A stretch of DNA of 64,000 nucleotides from Oribacterium sp. oral taxon 078 str. F0262. Lineage in GTDB: Bacteria; Bacillota; Clostridia; Lachnospirales; Lachnospiraceae. The notes under the pieces are model-generated. The model saw only the letters and a list, made by a program, of their open reading frames with translations. It was not told where the DNA came from and did not search any database. Below are positions 42,753-52,057 of the stretch, one piece after another. Location of the stretch: NCBI RefSeq assembly GCF_000160135.1, contig NZ_GG729933.1, positions 626,816 through 690,815 of the forward strand, read 5' to 3'. Both the position numbers and the translations under genes were made by a program. The first letter of the stretch is position 1, and each line of letters starts with the position of its first letter.

Positions 42753-43010
42753 ATGAAGAACGCGAATGTAACTGTCAACCTGCCGAAAAAGACAGATGAC
42801 CATCCGGTGGCGATGCTGGTCCAGATCGCAAGCAAATACAATTCCCGCATCTATATGTCCGAGGGAAGCCGGAAGGTCAACGCCAAGTCCATCATGGGGA
42901 TGATGGCGCTCGGCCTGAACAATGGGACCGAGCTGAACGTCACAGCGGAGGGTGACGATGAGGAGGCTGCAGTTTCAGAAATCAGCGGATACCTGAAGGG
43001 GGCAGAATGA
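42753..43010 (+). CDS. HPr-like protein lacking His15 (Crh-like)
   Basis: The 85-residue protein has the HPr fold and numbering. Ser46 is kept in KVNAKSIMGMM, the HPrK target site. The phosphotransferase active site, normally HARP at 15-18, reads Asp15-Asp16-His17-Pro18. It therefore should not take phosphate from Enzyme I at residue 15, as with Crh of Bacillus, which has Gln there. Its place after hprK-murB-rapZ-whiA parallels crh in Bacillus. The ATG at 42753 has TGGAGGC upstream; a frame start at 42711 is unlikely. A regulatory role in carbon control is inferred. Confidence 0.88.
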   Translation: MKNANVTVNLPKKTDDHPVAMLVQIASKYNSRIYMSEGSRKVNAKSIMGMMALGLNNGTELNVTAEGDDEEAAVSEISGYLKGAE

Positions 43011-43045
43011 GGCTCTATGCCTGACAGGGATTGATAGAGAATGCG

Positions 43046-43073
43046 GCGGGCGCCCGGTTTTCCGGGCGCCCGC
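43046..43073. repeat. Perfect 12 bp GC-rich hairpin after the HPr-like gene
   Basis: GCGGGCGCCCGG and CCGGGCGCCCGC flank TTTT. Only TTCC follows, so it may be a weak terminator or an mRNA-stabilising end. Confidence 0.65.
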
Positions 43074-43121
43074 TTCCGGTCCCGCGCCTTGCAAAGCGGA
43101 GACACGAAGAGGAAGGAGAAT

Positions 43122-46100
43122 ATGAGCTTTACCCACCTGCATGTTCACACAAGCTATAGTCTCTTGGACGGGGCCGGGAAGATTCCGGAGATGATCGCCC
43201 GCGTGAAGGAGCTCGGCATGGATGCTGTGGCAATCACGGACCACGGTGTGATGTACGGCGTGATCGACTTCTATAAGGAGGCGAAGGCGCAGGGCATCCA
43301 TCCGATTCTGGGCTGTGAAATCTATTTGAGTCCTGCCTCCCGCTTCGATAAAAGCTTCGGAAAGGCGGAGGCGAGATACTATCATCTTGTACTGCTTGCG
43401 GAGAATGAGGAGGGATACCACAACCTCATGAAGCTTGTGACGAGAGGCTTCACGGAGGGATTTTACTATAAGCCGAGGGTGGACTTTGAGCTTCTAAGGC
43501 GCTATCACGGGGGGCTCATCGCGCTTTCCGCCTGCCTTGCGGGAGAGCTTGCGAGGGATCTCTCGCGGGATCAGTATGAGGAGGCGAGGGATGCGGCTCT
43601 CCGCTATCAGGAGATTTTCGGGAAGGGGAATTTCTTCCTGGAGCTCCAGGACCATGGCTATCCGGAGCAGAGGAAGGTCAACCAGGGCCTTCTTCGGCTC
43701 CACGAGGATACCGGGATCCCGATGGTTGCGACAAATGATATTCACTATACCTTCCGGGAGGACGCAAAGGCGCACGACATCCTGCTCTGCCTTCAGACGG
43801 GGAAGAAGCTGAACGATCAGGACCGGATGCGCTATCCCGGGGGACAGTTCTATATCAAGTCCGAGGAGGAGATGCGGGAGCTCTTCCCCTATGCCGAGGA
43901 GGCGATCTTAAATACCGAGAAGATTGCAGAGCGCTGCCAGGTGGAGATCGAGTTCGGACACTACCACCTCCCGAAGTATGAGGTTCCGGACGGCTTTACC
44001 CCCCTTTCCTATCTCAGGAAGCTCTGCGAGGAGGGCCTTGTGAGAAGATACGGGGAGGAGGCAGAGCACTATCGGGAGAGGCTCTCCTATGAGCTCTCCG
44101 TCATAAGCTCTATGGGCTTTACCGAATATTTTCTGATCGTCTGGGATTATATCCATTTCGCGAAGACGCACGGCATCGCAGTCGGGCCCGGAAGGGGCTC
44201 TGCCGCGGGATCCATCGTCGCCTACAGCATCGGAATCACGGACATCGATCCGATGCGCTATCAGCTCCTCTTTGAGAGATTCCTGAACCCGGAGCGGGTG
44301 ACGATGCCGGATATCGATGTGGACTTCGAATACGAGAGGCGGCAGGAGGTCATCGACTATGTGACAAAGAAGTACGGGAAGGAGCAGGTCAGCCAGATCA
44401 TCACCTTCGGCACGCTCGCGGCGAAGGGAGTCGTCCGGGATGTCGGAAGAGTCATGGACATCCCCTACGCGAAGTGCGACATGATCGCAAAGCTCATCCC
44501 GAATGAGCTGAATATGACGCTCGAAAGGGCGCTCTTTGGAAGTCCGGATCTCAAGAAGCTCTATGAGGAGGACGAGGAGACGAGGCGGATCATCGATATG
44601 TCGAGGCGTCTCGAGGGACTGCCGAGGCACAGTTCCACCCACGCCGCAGGGGTTGTGATCGCGGGGTCCGCGGTCGAGGAATTCGTGCCTCTCTCGAAGA
44701 ATACGGACGGCGCGGTGACGACGCAGTTTACGATGACGACGGTGGAGGAGCTCGGGCTTTTGAAGATGGATTTTCTGGGCCTTCGGACTTTGACGGTGAT
44801 CCAGGATGCGATCCGCTTTGCGGAAAAGGATTACGGAAAGAGGATCGATCTCGAGAGGATGGATTATGAGGATCCGAAGGTCTATGAGATGATCTCCCGG
44901 GGGGACTGCGCGGGCGTCTTCCAGCTTGAGAGCGGCGGCATGGTTTCCTTTATGAAGCGGCTTCGCCCCACAAGCCTTGAGGATGTGATCGCGGGAGTAT
45001 CCCTCTACCGGCCGGGGCCGATGGACTTCATCCCGAAGTACATCGAGGGGAAGAAGCATCCGGAAAGGGTGAGCTACGAGCACCCGAGGATCGAGCCGAT
45101 TTTAAAGTCCACCTACGGCTGCATCGTCTATCAGGAGCAGGTCATGCAGATCGTGCGGGAGCTCGCGGGCTACTCGATGGGAAGGTCCGATCTCCTCCGC
45201 CGCGCCATGTCGAAGAAGAAGGCCTCCGTCATGGAGAAGGAGAGGCGGAACTTCGTCTATGGAAATCCGGAGGAGGGCATACCCGGCTGCCTCTCTGCGG
45301 GGATCTCCGAGCAGGTGGCGAATCATATCTACGACGAGATGATCGACTTCGCAAAGTATGCCTTCAATAAGTCTCACGCCGCCTGCTATGCGCTTATCGC
45401 CTATCAGACCGCCTATCTTAAGTGCTATTACCCCGCGGAATTTTACGCGGCCCTCATGAGCTCCTTTATGGACAATGCGGGGAAGACCGCGGAGTATCTG
45501 GAGTTTGCGAGGGACCGGGAGATCCCCATCCTCCCGCCGGACATCAATCTCGCGGAGAGCGGCTTCTCCGTCTCGGACGCTTCGATCCGCTACGGGCTCA
45601 GCGCCGTGAAGGGGATCGGGAGGAGCGCGGCGGAGCAGATCATCGAGGAGAGGAGAAGGGGCGGAAAATTCCGGGACCTCGAGGACTTCCTTCTCCGCAT
45701 CTCGGATCGGGGCGTAAACCGGAGGGCGGTCGAGTCCCTGATCTACTCCGGAGCTCTGGACAGCCTTCCCGGAAACCGGAGGGAGAAGGTGACTGCCCTT
45801 CCCTTCCTGCTGGAGTCGAAGTCGAAGGAGAAAAGGAACGCGATGGCGGGGCAGATGACGCTCGCGGATCTCCTGGGAGAGGACAATGAGGAGGCAGAGG
45901 CCTTTCGCTTCACCATGCCGGTCCTCCCGGAGTTTCCAAAGGCGGAGCTTCTCCGAAATGAGAAGGATGCGCTCGGGGTCTATCTCTCGGGGCATCCCCT
46001 GGACAGCGACCGGGAGCTTCTGGACTTCTATGTGGATGCGAAGGCGGGGGCCTTCCGGACGGATCCGGAGAGCGGAGAAGAGGGCGGACTCTCCGAGGGA

Positions 46101-46607
46101 CAGCTTGTGACAGTCGGCGGTCTTCTCACGGAGATCCGGCAGAAGGTCACGAAGAAGAACGAGCTGATGGCCTTTCTCACGCTGGAGGACCGGCAGGGGA
46201 GCATCGAGGTCACGGTCTTCCCGAGGACATTTCAGGAGCAGAGGGAGGCCTTAAACGGCGAGGAGAAGCTGCTCATCCAAGGGAGGGTGCAGCTTGGAGA
46301 CGGGCAGGATGCAAAGCTCATCGCAGAGCGGATCCTCCCCTTCCGGGAAGTCCCCCGGGAGCTCTGGATCCAATTTTCCGACAAGGAGGATTATCTTCGG
46401 GGGGAGAAGGATCTCTCCGGGCTTCTTCATCCGCATCCGGGGGAGGCGGAGGTCTGTGTTTATCTCAGAAAGGAGAGGGCGGTGAAGCGTCTTTCGAAGA
46501 GCAGCGCCGTATCCATCGAAGAAGAGCTCCTCCGTTCGCTTCGCTCCGGCTTTGGTGAAAAAAATATCAGGCTCCGCTACGGCCTATTGAAAAAAAGAGG
46601 GCGATGA
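43122..46607 (+). CDS. dnaE: DNA polymerase III subunit alpha (DnaE)
   Basis: The 1161-residue polymerase begins with a PHP domain (HLHVHTSYSLLDG, AITDHGVMYGVIDFY). The palm has GPGRGSAAGSIVAYSIGITDIDP and the catalytic PDIDVDFEYERR. Then come the fingers (AFNKSHAACYALIAYQTAYLK), a helix-hairpin-helix region (GIGRSAAEQIIEERR) and an OB fold near residue 1010. It is the DnaE rather than PolC type. The ATG at 43122 has GGAAGGAG upstream. The adjacent pfkA is a common neighbour in Clostridia. Confidence 0.96.
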   Translation: MSFTHLHVHTSYSLLDGAGKIPEMIARVKELGMDAVAITDHGVMYGVIDFYKEAKAQGIHPILGCEIYLSPASRFDKSFGKAEARYYHLVLLAENEEGYHNLMKLVTRGFTEGFYYKPRVDFELLRRYHGGLIALSACLAGELARDLSRDQYEEARDAALRYQEIFGKGNFFLELQDHGYPEQRKVNQGLLRLHEDTGIPMVATNDIHYTFREDAKAHDILLCLQTGKKLNDQDRMRYPGGQFYIKSEEEMRELFPYAEEAILNTEKIAERCQVEIEFGHYHLPKYEVPDGFTPLSYLRKLCEEGLVRRYGEEAEHYRERLSYELSVISSMGFTEYFLIVWDYIHFAKTHGIAVGPGRGSAAGSIVAYSIGITDIDPMRYQLLFERFLNPERVTMPDIDVDFEYERRQEVIDYVTKKYGKEQVSQIITFGTLAAKGVVRDVGRVMDIPYAKCDMIAKLIPNELNMTLERALFGSPDLKKLYEEDEETRRIIDMSRRLEGLPRHSSTHAAGVVIAGSAVEEFVPLSKNTDGAVTTQFTMTTVEELGLLKMDFLGLRTLTVIQDAIRFAEKDYGKRIDLERMDYEDPKVYEMISRGDCAGVFQLESGGMVSFMKRLRPTSLEDVIAGVSLYRPGPMDFIPKYIEGKKHPERVSYEHPRIEPILKSTYGCIVYQEQVMQIVRELAGYSMGRSDLLRRAMSKKKASVMEKERRNFVYGNPEEGIPGCLSAGISEQVANHIYDEMIDFAKYAFNKSHAACYALIAYQTAYLKCYYPAEFYAALMSSFMDNAGKTAEYLEFARDREIPILPPDINLAESGFSVSDASIRYGLSAVKGIGRSAAEQIIEERRRGGKFRDLEDFLLRISDRGVNRRAVESLIYSGALDSLPGNRREKVTALPFLLESKSKEKRNAMAGQMTLADLLGEDNEEAEAFRFTMPVLPEFPKAELLRNEKDALGVYLSGHPLDSDRELLDFYVDAKAGAFRTDPESGEEGGLSEGQLVTVGGLLTEIRQKVTKKNELMAFLTLEDRQGSIEVTVFPRTFQEQREALNGEEKLLIQGRVQLGDGQDAKLIAERILPFREVPRELWIQFSDKEDYLRGEKDLSGLLHPHPGEAEVCVYLRKERAVKRLSKSSAVSIEEELLRSLRSGFGEKNIRLRYGLLKKRGR

Positions 46608-46760
46608 ATTATGATTCCAGTGTCAAAAGTCTGCCTCTGCTTTTTTGCTTTGCGGAATCGTATCGGGGCTCTGAGCCTCTGAGAAGGGGGCGAAAAAAAG
46701 CGGATGGAGACGGGGGCTTTCCCATCGGGTTCCTTCCTGATGGGCAGAACGGAGGGAGCT

Positions 46761-47735
46761 ATGGCTGCTAAGATAAAGACGATTGGAGTTTTGACCTCGG
46801 GAGGGGATGCGCCCGGCATGAACGCGGCGATCCGGAGTGTGGTCCGGACCGCGATTCACAGCGGAGTGGCCGTCAAGGGCATCATGAGGGGCTACGCCGG
46901 ACTTCTGGAGGAAGAGATCGTCGATATGAATACGACCTCCGTCTCCGACACGATCAGCCGCGGCGGCACGATTCTTTTCACCGCGCGCTGCAGGGAGTTT
47001 ACGACTGCGGAGGGGCAGGAAAAGGGGGCGGAGATCTGTCGAAAGCACGGGATCGACGGCATCGTCATCATCGGAGGGGACGGCTCCTTCCGCGGCGCGG
47101 GAAAGCTCTCCGCCCTCGGGATCAATACGATCGGGGTCCCGGGGACGATCGATCTGGATATCGCCTGCACGGATTACACGGTCGGCTTCGACACGGCGAT
47201 CAACACGGCCATGCAGGCCATCGATAAGATCCGGGACACCTCGACCTCCCATGAGCGCTGCTCCATCATCGAGGTCATGGGACGCCGGGCCGGCTACATC
47301 GCTCTTTGGTGCGGCGTCTCGAACGGCGCGGAGGAGATTCTTCTCCCGGAGAAGTATGACGGCGACGAGCAGTCCATCATCAACCGGATCATCGAATCGA
47401 GAAAGCGCGGAAAGAAGCACTACATCATCATAAACGCGGAGGGAATCGGGCATTCCGGCTCGATGGCGAGGCGGATTGAGGCCGCGACCGGGATCGAAAC
47501 CCGGGCGACCATACTCGGGCACATGCAGCGGGGCGGCTCTCCGACCTGCAAGGACCGCTATTACGCATCCATCATGGGGGCGAGGGCGGCGGAGCTTTTG
47601 GTCGAGGGAAAGTCCAACCGCCTGGTGGCCTATAAAAAGGGAGAGTTTGTGGACTATGATATTCAGGAGGCTCTCCGCATGACGAAGAACATCCCGGCGG
47701 AGCAGTACCGGGTCGCGAAGCTCCTGGTGCGCTGA
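46761..47735 (+). CDS. pfkA: ATP-dependent 6-phosphofructokinase
   Basis: The 324-residue glycolytic enzyme has IGVLTSGGDAPGMNAAIR, IVIIGGDGSFRGA (Gly form, so ATP rather than PPi), PGTIDLDIACTDYTVGFDTA with both catalytic aspartates, EVMGRRAGYIAL and ILGHMQRGGSPTCKD. The residue between the aspartates is Leu instead of the Asn of the E. coli enzyme; I believe this is common in related Clostridia. The ATG at 46761 follows GGAGGGAGCT. An upstream frame to 46704 is rejected. Confidence 0.95.
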   Translation: MAAKIKTIGVLTSGGDAPGMNAAIRSVVRTAIHSGVAVKGIMRGYAGLLEEEIVDMNTTSVSDTISRGGTILFTARCREFTTAEGQEKGAEICRKHGIDGIVIIGGDGSFRGAGKLSALGINTIGVPGTIDLDIACTDYTVGFDTAINTAMQAIDKIRDTSTSHERCSIIEVMGRRAGYIALWCGVSNGAEEILLPEKYDGDEQSIINRIIESRKRGKKHYIIINAEGIGHSGSMARRIEAATGIETRATILGHMQRGGSPTCKDRYYASIMGARAAELLVEGKSNRLVAYKKGEFVDYDIQEALRMTKNIPAEQYRVAKLLVR

Positions 47736-47949
47736 GCTCTGCCCCTGCTTTTGATGGGGACAGCCGGCGTGAGTTTCGCTGTCCTCTTCCGCGCGGAAGC
47801 TTTTGCTCCGACTGCCGCATGGATGGATTTTCCGAAGCACCGGGCCAAAAGACGACACAGTTCCGGCTTTTTCTTCGGGCAAGGGGAAAGCGGGATAATT
47901 TCCGGGAGGAGAGGAAGAGGAGCTGCTTTTGGAGGGAGAGGTGGGAAAG

Positions 47950-48303
47950 ATGGCGGATGAGAGCTCGGTGCTCTGCGCCGCGAATTCTTATATCGAGAAA
48001 TTTTACTGGAATCCGGCCTATCGGCTTCCGGAGGAGGTGCGGAAGCGTCTTCGGATCCTGGCCGTCCGTTTCACAGAGGAGGTCGGAGGGATCCTGATCC
48101 TCCGCTTCCATGAGAGAGGACATCTGGAGCTTCAGTCTGTGTCGGAGGAGGGAGATTATCTCTACGACGAAATCGGAGCAGAGCTTAAGCTCCGGGAGCT
48201 TTCTGCGGAGAATCAGGAGCTTTTCCAGAAGCTGGAGCTGTATTTTCAGGGGATGGAGGCTATTCGGAGGGCAGGTGCGGTCTGTGAGAATAGGGAAGCT
48301 TGA
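47950..48303 (+). CDS. DUF6145-like conserved small protein
   Basis: The 117-residue product contains CAANSYIEKFYWNPAYRLP, AVRFTEEVGGILILRF and SEEGDYLYDEIGAELKLREL. By memory this matches a small family of unknown function in Lachnospiraceae found beside dusB. It is soluble, acidic and has no signal peptide. A TTG at 47929 is in frame, but the ATG at 47950 follows a GGAGGGAGAGGTGGG stretch. It overlaps the dusB start, so the two are coupled. Confidence 0.65.
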   Translation: MADESSVLCAANSYIEKFYWNPAYRLPEEVRKRLRILAVRFTEEVGGILILRFHERGHLELQSVSEEGDYLYDEIGAELKLRELSAENQELFQKLELYFQGMEAIRRAGAVCENREA

Positions 48304-49234
48304 GCTCAGGGGAAATCTCGTCCTCGCGCCGATGGCGGGGGTGACGGATCTCCCCTTTCGAATCCTCTGCGAGGAGCAGGGGATCGCACTCTCCTGCACG
48401 GAGATGGTGAGCGCAAAGGCCGTGCTCTACGAAAGCCGAAATACAGAGGCAATTCTTGAGAGGGGAAAGGGGGAGTCTCCGCTCGCCGTGCAGCTTTTCG
48501 GATCCGATCCGGAGATCATGGGCGAGATCGCGGTCCGTCTGGAGGAGCGCTTTGATGTCCTGGATGTCAATATGGGCTGCCCTGTCCCAAAGATCGTGAG
48601 AAACGGAGAGGGCTCCGCCCTGATGCGGAAGCCGGAGCTTGCCGGGAGGATCATAAAAGCGATGGTCTCGCGGGTTCATAAGCCTGTCACCGTGAAATTT
48701 CGGAAGGGCTTTTCCGCGGGGGAGTCCACCGCCCCGGAATTTGCGAAGCGGATGGAGGATGCGGGAGCGGCCGCGGTGACGGTGCACGGCCGGACGAGGG
48801 AGCAGTACTACAGCGGGAAGGCGGACTGGGAAGTTCTCCGATCGGTAAAGGAGGCGGTCTCCATCCCGGTCATCGGAAACGGGGATGTGTTTTCTCCGGA
48901 GGATGCGAAGCGCATGCTGAAGTCTACGGGCGTGGACGGGATCGCCCTTGCGAGAGCGGTGAGGGGGAATCCCTGGCTGATTCGCCGGACGGTCCTCTTT
49001 TTGGAGAGCGGCGTCCTGCCGGAGGAGCCGGGATTAGAGGAGAGACTCCGGCTCATGGAGCGTCACATTGCGCTTATGGTGGAGTATAAGGGGGAGAGGG
49101 TCGCTGTGCGGGAGATGCGAAAGCATCTCTCCTGGTATACGGCGGGCCTTCCCCGCTCCTCGGACTTTCGGAGGAGAGTGAATGCCGCGGAGACGTCGGA
49201 GGAGCTTCGGGGGCTGCTCTCTTTGCTCCGCTGA
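48284..49234 (+). CDS. dusB: tRNA dihydrouridine synthase (DusB type)
   Basis: The 316-residue flavoenzyme reduces uridines in tRNA. It has LVLAPMAGVTDLPFRILC, QLFGSDPEIM, DVLDVNMGCPVPKIV with the catalytic Cys, PVTVKFRKGF, VTVHGRTREQYYSGKADW and IPVIGNGDVFSPEDA. A GTG start at 48284 lies inside the previous gene and matches the start of family similarity; frames from 48110 are spurious. Confidence 0.93.
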   Translation: MRIGKLELRGNLVLAPMAGVTDLPFRILCEEQGIALSCTEMVSAKAVLYESRNTEAILERGKGESPLAVQLFGSDPEIMGEIAVRLEERFDVLDVNMGCPVPKIVRNGEGSALMRKPELAGRIIKAMVSRVHKPVTVKFRKGFSAGESTAPEFAKRMEDAGAAAVTVHGRTREQYYSGKADWEVLRSVKEAVSIPVIGNGDVFSPEDAKRMLKSTGVDGIALARAVRGNPWLIRRTVLFLESGVLPEEPGLEERLRLMERHIALMVEYKGERVAVREMRKHLSWYTAGLPRSSDFRRRVNAAETSEELRGLLSLLR

Positions 49235-49349
49235 TAGAGGCTTAAAAACGGGCCGATCATGGAGGCCGGGTTTGTTACGGCTTTGGGGGCCTGTGCTCTG
49301 CCGGTGGATGGAAGACGGATGAGAGCGGGGCCCTGATATAAAAAAGTTC

Positions 49350-49379
49350 TTGACAGCTCTCCCGCGCTTATGTTAAAAA
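49350..49379 (+). promoter_or_regulatory. Promoter of the trp leader
   Basis: A perfect TTGACA at 49350-49355, with a weaker TAAAAA at 49374-49379 (18 bp spacing). Confidence 0.55.
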
Positions 49380-49380
49380 G

Positions 49381-49666
49381 GAAAACCATAGAAACCGTTG
49401 ATGCGGAGATAACGGCAGGCATGATCCCACAGAGAGCCCGCGATGCTGAGAATCGGGCGGAACTACAGTCTGTCAAATGGACCGCAGAGGGCGCAGTCAA
49501 AGGTTCCGGAGACGGATCCGAGTATTCTGCGACGTGAGGGAATACGTCAGTTTCCGGGGATATGTTGGTATCCCGCAAAGTGCGCGTCAGATCGCGAAGC
49601 AGGGTGGCACCGCGAAGAATCTCTTCGTCCCTGGCAGAAAGAATCTCTTTCTGCCGGGGACTTTTT
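49381..49666 (+). promoter_or_regulatory. T-box leader, tryptophan specifier
   Basis: The T-box sequence AGGGTGGCACCGCG lies at 49601-49614 and pairs with the uncharged tRNA acceptor end in this class. Stem I has the conserved AGAGAGCC near 49430 and GAGAATCGGGC. The specifier loop, enclosed by GCGG and CCGC, exposes TGG at 49478-49480 followed by A, which reads Trp. The expression platform is a strong terminator (49627-49666). High uncharged tRNA-Trp should allow read-through into trpB and trpA. Confidence 0.9.
49627..49666 (+). terminator. T-box terminator
   Basis: GTCCCTGGCAGAAAG and CTTTCTGCCGGGGAC form a 15 bp stem (one G-T pair) with a 5 nt loop, followed by TTTTT. Confidence 0.9.
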
Positions 49667-49849
49667 GCTGTATCAGTCATGGGAGCGCAGAGGATTATTT
49701 CTCAAAGGAAACGGCCTCTCTCGCTGAGATCGGCGGAAGCCCGGTGGGAGAAGAACGAAGGGAAGCGGTGCCGGGGCCGGGAAGGAAGAGGGCCTTTGCG
49801 AGAATAGACAGGGCGGCGGGACGGCACAGAGGGAAAAGGAGGATTCAGC

Positions 49850-51037
49850 ATGGAGAGAAAGGGAAGATTTGGATCCTACGGGGGGCAGTACATCCCGGAG
49901 ATTTTGATGAATGCGGTGAATGAGCTCGAGGAGGCCTACCGGAAATACGGAGAGGACCCCGATTTCCAGGCGGAGCTGAAGGAGCTTTTAAACGAGTACG
50001 CCGGCCGGCCTTCCCGCCTCTACTTCGCGGAGAAGATGACGAGAGAGCTCGGCGGCGCGAAGATCTATCTGAAAAGAGAGGATCTGAATCACACCGGAGC
50101 GCACAAGATCAACAACGTCCTCGGACAGGCGCTTCTCGCAAAGAGGATGGGAAAGACCCGTCTCATCGCGGAGACCGGGGCGGGACAGCACGGTGTCGCG
50201 ACGGCGACCGCGGCGGCTCTCTTCGGGATGGAATGCGTCATCTTCATGGGGAAGGAGGATGTGGAGCGGCAGACCTTAAATGCCTACAGGATGAAGCTCC
50301 TCGGGGCGGAGCTTGTGTCCGTATCAAGCGGAACGGGGACGCTGAAGGACGCGGTTTCCCGGGCGATGGGGGAGTGGACCAGGAGAATCGGGGACACGCA
50401 TTACTGCATGGGCTCCGTCGTGGGGCCGCATCCCTTCCCCATGATTGTGCGGGACTTTCAGTCGGTGATCTCCAGGGAAATCAAGGAGCAGATCCTGAAA
50501 AAGGAGGGGAAGCTTCCGGACGCCGTCATCGCCTGTGTGGGAGGAGGCTCCAACGCGATCGGCTCCTTCTGCTCCTTCATCGGGGATCCCGGGGTTCGCC
50601 TCATCGGCTGTGAGGCGGCGGGGAGAGGGATTGACAGTCCGGAGACGGCAGCCAGTATCCGCGCCGGAAGCCCCGGCATCTTCCACGGCATGAAGTCCTA
50701 TTTCTGTCAGGACCGCTATGGACAGATCGCGCCGGTCTATTCCATCTCCGCAGGGCTCGACTATCCGGGAGTCGGACCGGAGCACGCGGAGCTCTATGAG
50801 AGGGGGAGGGCGGAGTACGTGCCGGTGACGGACGAGGAGGCTCTGGAGGCCTTTGAGTATCTGTCCAGGACGGAGGGAATCATCCCGGCGATCGAATCCT
50901 CCCATGCCCTTGCCCATGCGATGAAAATTGCCGGGGAAATGCGGAAGGATCAGTGCATTGTGGTTACGGTCTCCGGGAGAGGGGACAAGGACTGCGCGTC
51001 CGTCGCGCGTTTGAGAGGGGAGGAGATCAGCGAATGA
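49850..51037 (+). CDS. trpB: Tryptophan synthase beta subunit
   Basis: The 395-residue PLP enzyme joins indole and serine to form tryptophan. The PLP lysine lies in [33 protein letters not shown] carries the catalytic Glu, VGGGSNAIG binds the PLP phosphate and SGRGDKD ends the active site. All key residues are intact and the length is normal for TrpB1. It is the first gene after the tryptophan T-box, with GGAGGA at a good distance. No trpE, D, C or F is present in the window. Confidence 0.96.
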   Translation: MERKGRFGSYGGQYIPEILMNAVNELEEAYRKYGEDPDFQAELKELLNEYAGRPSRLYFAEKMTRELGGAKIYLKREDLNHTGAHKINNVLGQALLAKRMGKTRLIAETGAGQHGVATATAAALFGMECVIFMGKEDVERQTLNAYRMKLLGAELVSVSSGTGTLKDAVSRAMGEWTRRIGDTHYCMGSVVGPHPFPMIVRDFQSVISREIKEQILKKEGKLPDAVIACVGGGSNAIGSFCSFIGDPGVRLIGCEAAGRGIDSPETAASIRAGSPGIFHGMKSYFCQDRYGQIAPVYSISAGLDYPGVGPEHAELYERGRAEYVPVTDEEALEAFEYLSRTEGIIPAIESSHALAHAMKIAGEMRKDQCIVVTVSGRGDKDCASVARLRGEEISE

Positions 51038-51786
51038 GCCGCATTAAAGAAGCATTTCAAAAGGGAAGGGCCTTTATCCCGTTTATCATCTGCGGGGATC
51101 CGGATCTTAAGACAACGGAGGAGATCGTTCGTGAGATGGCAAAGGGCGGAGCGGACCTCATCGGACTCTGCATCCCCTTTTCCGATCCTGCGGCGGAGGG
51201 GGACGCTGTCATGGAGGCGGAGCTTCGCGCTCTGAGAGGAGGGACAACGACAGACGCCGTCTTCTCTCTTACGAGAGAGCTTCGGAGAGAGCTTTCGCTC
51301 CCGCTTATTTACAGAAGCTATGCCAATGTCGTCTTCTCCTACGGGACGGAGCGCTTTATGAAGGAGGCGGCGGAGGCCGGTGCCGATGCCCTGATCCTTC
51401 CGGATGTCCCCTTTGAGGAGAGGGAAGAATTTCTGGGAGCCGCGAAAAAGCACGGAATCTGCCTGATCTCCATGCTCGCCCCTTCTCCGGAGAAGAGGGT
51501 CCTCGCAATCGCCGGGGACTCGGAGGGCTTCCTCTGCCTCCTGCCCTCTCCGGATGCGGGGGAAGGGGGCCTGTCCGAAATGAGGGAGACAGCAAAGCTC
51601 GTCCGGGAAAGAAGAGGAATCCCCCTTGTGATTGATTTCGGGGAGAAGGAGGCGGAAGAGGCCGGGGAGGCAGCGGCATTCTTTGACGGACTGATCGCGA
51701 TGCCCGCTCTTCCCGGACAGGGAAAGGCGGAGTACGCCGGGGCCTACGCAAAGAGAATGGCAGAGGCCGTGCACAGAGTGCGCTGA
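51034..51786 (+). CDS. trpA: Tryptophan synthase alpha-like protein, active site degenerate
   Basis: The 250-residue barrel aligns with TrpA ([50 protein letters not shown]) but lacks residues needed to cleave indole-3-glycerol phosphate. The position of the catalytic Glu (E. coli Glu49) is Gly44. The Asp60 position is Glu55, which may be a clade variant. The SxGVTG loop has become [14 protein letters not shown] has become DFGEK, and the phosphate-binding GSAIV has become MPALP. The frame is intact and overlaps trpB by 4 bp. It may serve only as a structural partner activating TrpB for indole salvage. Confidence 0.82.
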   Translation: MSRIKEAFQKGRAFIPFIICGDPDLKTTEEIVREMAKGGADLIGLCIPFSDPAAEGDAVMEAELRALRGGTTTDAVFSLTRELRRELSLPLIYRSYANVVFSYGTERFMKEAAEAGADALILPDVPFEEREEFLGAAKKHGICLISMLAPSPEKRVLAIAGDSEGFLCLLPSPDAGEGGLSEMRETAKLVRERRGIPLVIDFGEKEAEEAGEAAAFFDGLIAMPALPGQGKAEYAGAYAKRMAEAVHRVR

Positions 51787-52057
51787 TATCAAAAACGCTG
51801 CGGCGGCCAGGGGAACAGCGGCCTCCCGCTCTCGGGACTGCGAATCTCCGCCTGCGCTGCTGCTATGGCCGGGGATCGGCGGGGGACACAGCAGCCTCCC
51901 GCCTCGGGAATCGGATTGGCTTCTTCCGCGGGGATACGGTTCGACGCCCGCGCTGCGGCGTCGGCTTGTAGTAAGCTCCGCGCTATGGTAGAATACTCCG
52001 GTCAGAGAGCAGTGAAGTCAGTCGGAAGCTTGACTTGATACTATCGGGGGATTTGTC
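51787..52057. other. Gap with imperfect GC-rich repeats
   Basis: Two imperfect copies of an approximately 90 bp unit share ACAGCGGCCTCCCGCTCTCGG / ACAGCAGCCTCCCGCCTCGG-like cores. A promoter follows at 51966-51994. No gene is visible. Confidence 0.5.
51966..51994 (+). promoter_or_regulatory. Promoter of the sseB-like gene
   Basis: TTGTAG (51966-51971) and TAGAAT (51989-51994) with 17 bp spacing. Confidence 0.55.

Larger units (their letters stand above)
49235..49849. other. Gap between dusB and trpB carrying the T-box leader
   Basis: The first 115 bp show no clear feature. A promoter and T-box fill 49350-49666. The remaining 180 bp to trpB is an untranslated leader in which I see no separate gene. 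Confidence 0.75.

Noticed and set aside
46761-47735. PfkA TIDLD substitution as a functional anomaly
   Set aside because: Both catalytic aspartates remain, and I believe this Leu form is common in related Clostridia.
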